A stretch of 64,000 nt of DNA, taken from contig NZ_LT629772.1 in the NCBI RefSeq assembly GCF_900105385.1, forward strand, positions 3,038,001 to 3,102,000, given 5' to 3'. This document shows positions 63,046 through 64,000 of the stretch, one piece after another; positions within the stretch are counted from its first letter, which is position 1, and the number at the start of each line of letters is the position of its first letter. The notes below the pieces were generated by a model, which saw only the letters and a list, made by a program, of their open reading frames with translations, did not search any database and was not told the origin of the DNA. Made by a program: the position numbers and the translations under genes. The stretch is from Microlunatus soli. GTDB lineage: Bacteria > Actinomycetota > Actinomycetes > Propionibacteriales > Propionibacteriaceae.

Positions 63046-63919
63046 GCTCCCTGGAGATGAAGAACAAAAATCCTACGATGACCGCCGCGGCGGCCCAAGC
63101 AGCCGACGTCACCCACACGTACGGGTCCGGCCATTCCGACTTCTGCAGCAGATCGGAGTATCCGGTCAGCATGCTGAACGTCGGGTTCACCTGCACGATG
63201 GCCTGGACGACCCGCGGCAACTGGCTCATGTCGTCGGCCGACCACAGGATCGGCGAGCCGTAGAGCCACATCCGCATCAGGTAGGGCAGGAAGCTCGCAG
63301 TGTCGCGGAAGTAGACGGTCATGGTCGAGACCAGGGCCGCCATCCCCATCGAGAAGACGACCAGGCAGGCGGCGAAGAACACCGACAGCAGCATTCGCCA
63401 GGACCAGACGTCGCCGACGATGGCGTGGATCACCAGATACAGCGGGATGGTCGGCAGGAATCGGAAGAACGCCGTCCGGACCGCCGACAGCGGGATCAGC
63501 AGCCGGGGGAAATTGGTGTTCAACAGCACCTTGCCCGCGGTGGTGACCGACTTGGCGCCGCTGCTCATCGACACCTGGAAGATGCTGAACAGGAACAGTG
63601 ACCCGGTCAGGTGCCCGATCCGCTCCTTGGCGGCGGCCGGATGTTCGATCCCGCCACGGATCAGCATGATCATCAGGAAGTAGACGCCGGCCTGGAGCAG
63701 CGGGTTGAGCACCAGCCAGGCCTGGCCGAAGAAGGTGTTGGTGTTGGCCCCGCGCATCTTCGCCCGGCTCATCTCGGCGGCGAACTGCCGGCGCTGCCAC
63801 AGCGAGCGGAAATACTCCACCACGTTCGGCAGTCCGGCGCGATGCGGGCTGAAATGTTGGTAGACCGGGGCATCGGTCGGCGCGCCCTGAACTGGCATCC
63901 CGGTTCCGCTCCTCGTCAT
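63020..63919 (-). CDS. ABC-2 polysaccharide exporter permease (TagG/Wzm type)
   Basis: 299 residues with six helices: about 62-84 (FGQAWLVLNPLLQAGVYFLMIMLI), 100-120, 140-160, 170-195, 205-215 and 265-290. It has a cytoplasmic N-terminal amphipathic region (VVEYFRSLWQRRQFAAEMSRAKMRGA) and the ABC-2 motif VNPTFSMLTGYSDLL. It exports teichoic-acid-like or other lipid-linked polymers with the ATPase downstream. The ATG overlaps the stop of a further gene upstream, so it is within a longer operon. Neighbouring LCP and TagD-like genes support a cell-wall polymer role. Confidence 0.87.
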   Translation of the reverse strand: MTRSGTGMPVQGAPTDAPVYQHFSPHRAGLPNVVEYFRSLWQRRQFAAEMSRAKMRGANTNTFFGQAWLVLNPLLQAGVYFLMIMLIRGGIEHPAAAKERIGHLTGSLFLFSIFQVSMSSGAKSVTTAGKVLLNTNFPRLLIPLSAVRTAFFRFLPTIPLYLVIHAIVGDVWSWRMLLSVFFAACLVVFSMGMAALVSTMTVYFRDTASFLPYLMRMWLYGSPILWSADDMSQLPRVVQAIVQVNPTFSMLTGYSDLLQKSEWPDPYVWVTSAAWAAAAVIVGFLFFISREREFAVRVL

Positions 63920-64000
63920 CCCTGCAGGCCCACTCGATCGGGCGGCCGGGTCGGTCGACTCTGCTCGACCCGTCCGTCTGTGATCCTCAGCGTTGCGGCC
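63916..64000 (-). CDS. C-terminal end of an upstream gene (partial)
   Basis: Only 27 codons and the stop fall in the window: ATLRITDGRVEQSRPTRPP and DRVGLQG before TGA. The TGA overlaps the permease ATG in an ATGA, as elsewhere in this genome, which suggests a true gene in the same operon. No product can be named. Confidence 0.35.
   Translation of the reverse strand, partial: AATLRITDGRVEQSRPTRPPDRVGLQG

Overview
The window is about 64 kb of GC-rich chromosomal DNA from an actinobacterium. Gene order and protein features fit the Propionibacteriales (a Microlunatus-like organism); this is inferred from synteny and style, not from a database match. It covers the replication-origin neighbourhood: dnaA, dnaN, recF and a DUF721 gene run leftwards, and rpmH-rnpA-yidD-yidC-jag-rsmG-parA-parB run rightwards from the same centre. 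The order parA/parB ... trxA/trxB ... anti-sigma/sigM-murJ-DUF6049-CCA transferase matches the conserved origin-proximal block known from Mycobacterium, with local gains and losses.

Layout. 1-6.1 kb: a partial secreted protein, a four-gene group of uncharacterised membrane proteins, a GH172/DUF2961 glycosidase-like protein and a LapA-like membrane protein. 6.1-12.2 kb: DUF721, recF, a PemK/MazF-like gene, an FG-GAP secreted protein, gnd and dnaN, with a long inverted repeat and dispersed short repeats between gnd and dnaN. 12.4-16.3 kb: a four-gene osmoprotectant (OpuC/ProU type) ABC transporter. 16.5-16.85 kb: a DnaA-box cluster, the best oriC candidate. 17-20 kb: an Erm-like rRNA methyltransferase, a VOC protein and dnaA. 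20.5-24 kb: the rpmH to rsmG run, with a perfect 34-bp palindrome inside rsmG. 24-30.3 kb: a TetR regulator, parA with a giant disordered N-terminus, parB and four parS sites. 30.3-35.8 kb: DUF3817, SURF1, D-Ala-D-Ala ligase-like, aminotransferase, GNAT and OsmC genes. 35.9-39.8 kb: a hexuronate operon (Gfo/Idh oxidoreductase, fructuronate reductase, mannonate dehydratase) behind a LacI-type operator. 39.8-45.2 kb: thioredoxin system, a glycerol-3-phosphate cytidylyltransferase-like gene, a ParB-fold protein, anti-sigma factor and SigM. 45.2-52.9 kb: MurJ fused to a pseudokinase, DUF6049 and CCA nucleotidyltransferase. 53-64 kb: a lipoprotein, a frameshifted M15 peptidase, a sialidase-like protein, epoxide hydrolase, MFS transporter, LCP ligase and a TagGH-type polymer exporter.

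Functional themes. Replication initiation and segregation (DnaA, DnaN, RecF, DUF721, ParAB, parS, oriC); envelope building (YidC/YidD, MurJ, D-Ala ligase, LCP, TagGH, TagD-like, M15 peptidase); redox and stress (trxAB, OsmC, SigM, osmoprotectant uptake); and sugar-acid catabolism. Many genes appear to be leaderless: a TANNNT hexamer lies 6-8 nt before the ATG/GTG at no fewer than eleven starts. No tRNA, rRNA, CRISPR array, insertion sequence or prophage was seen.
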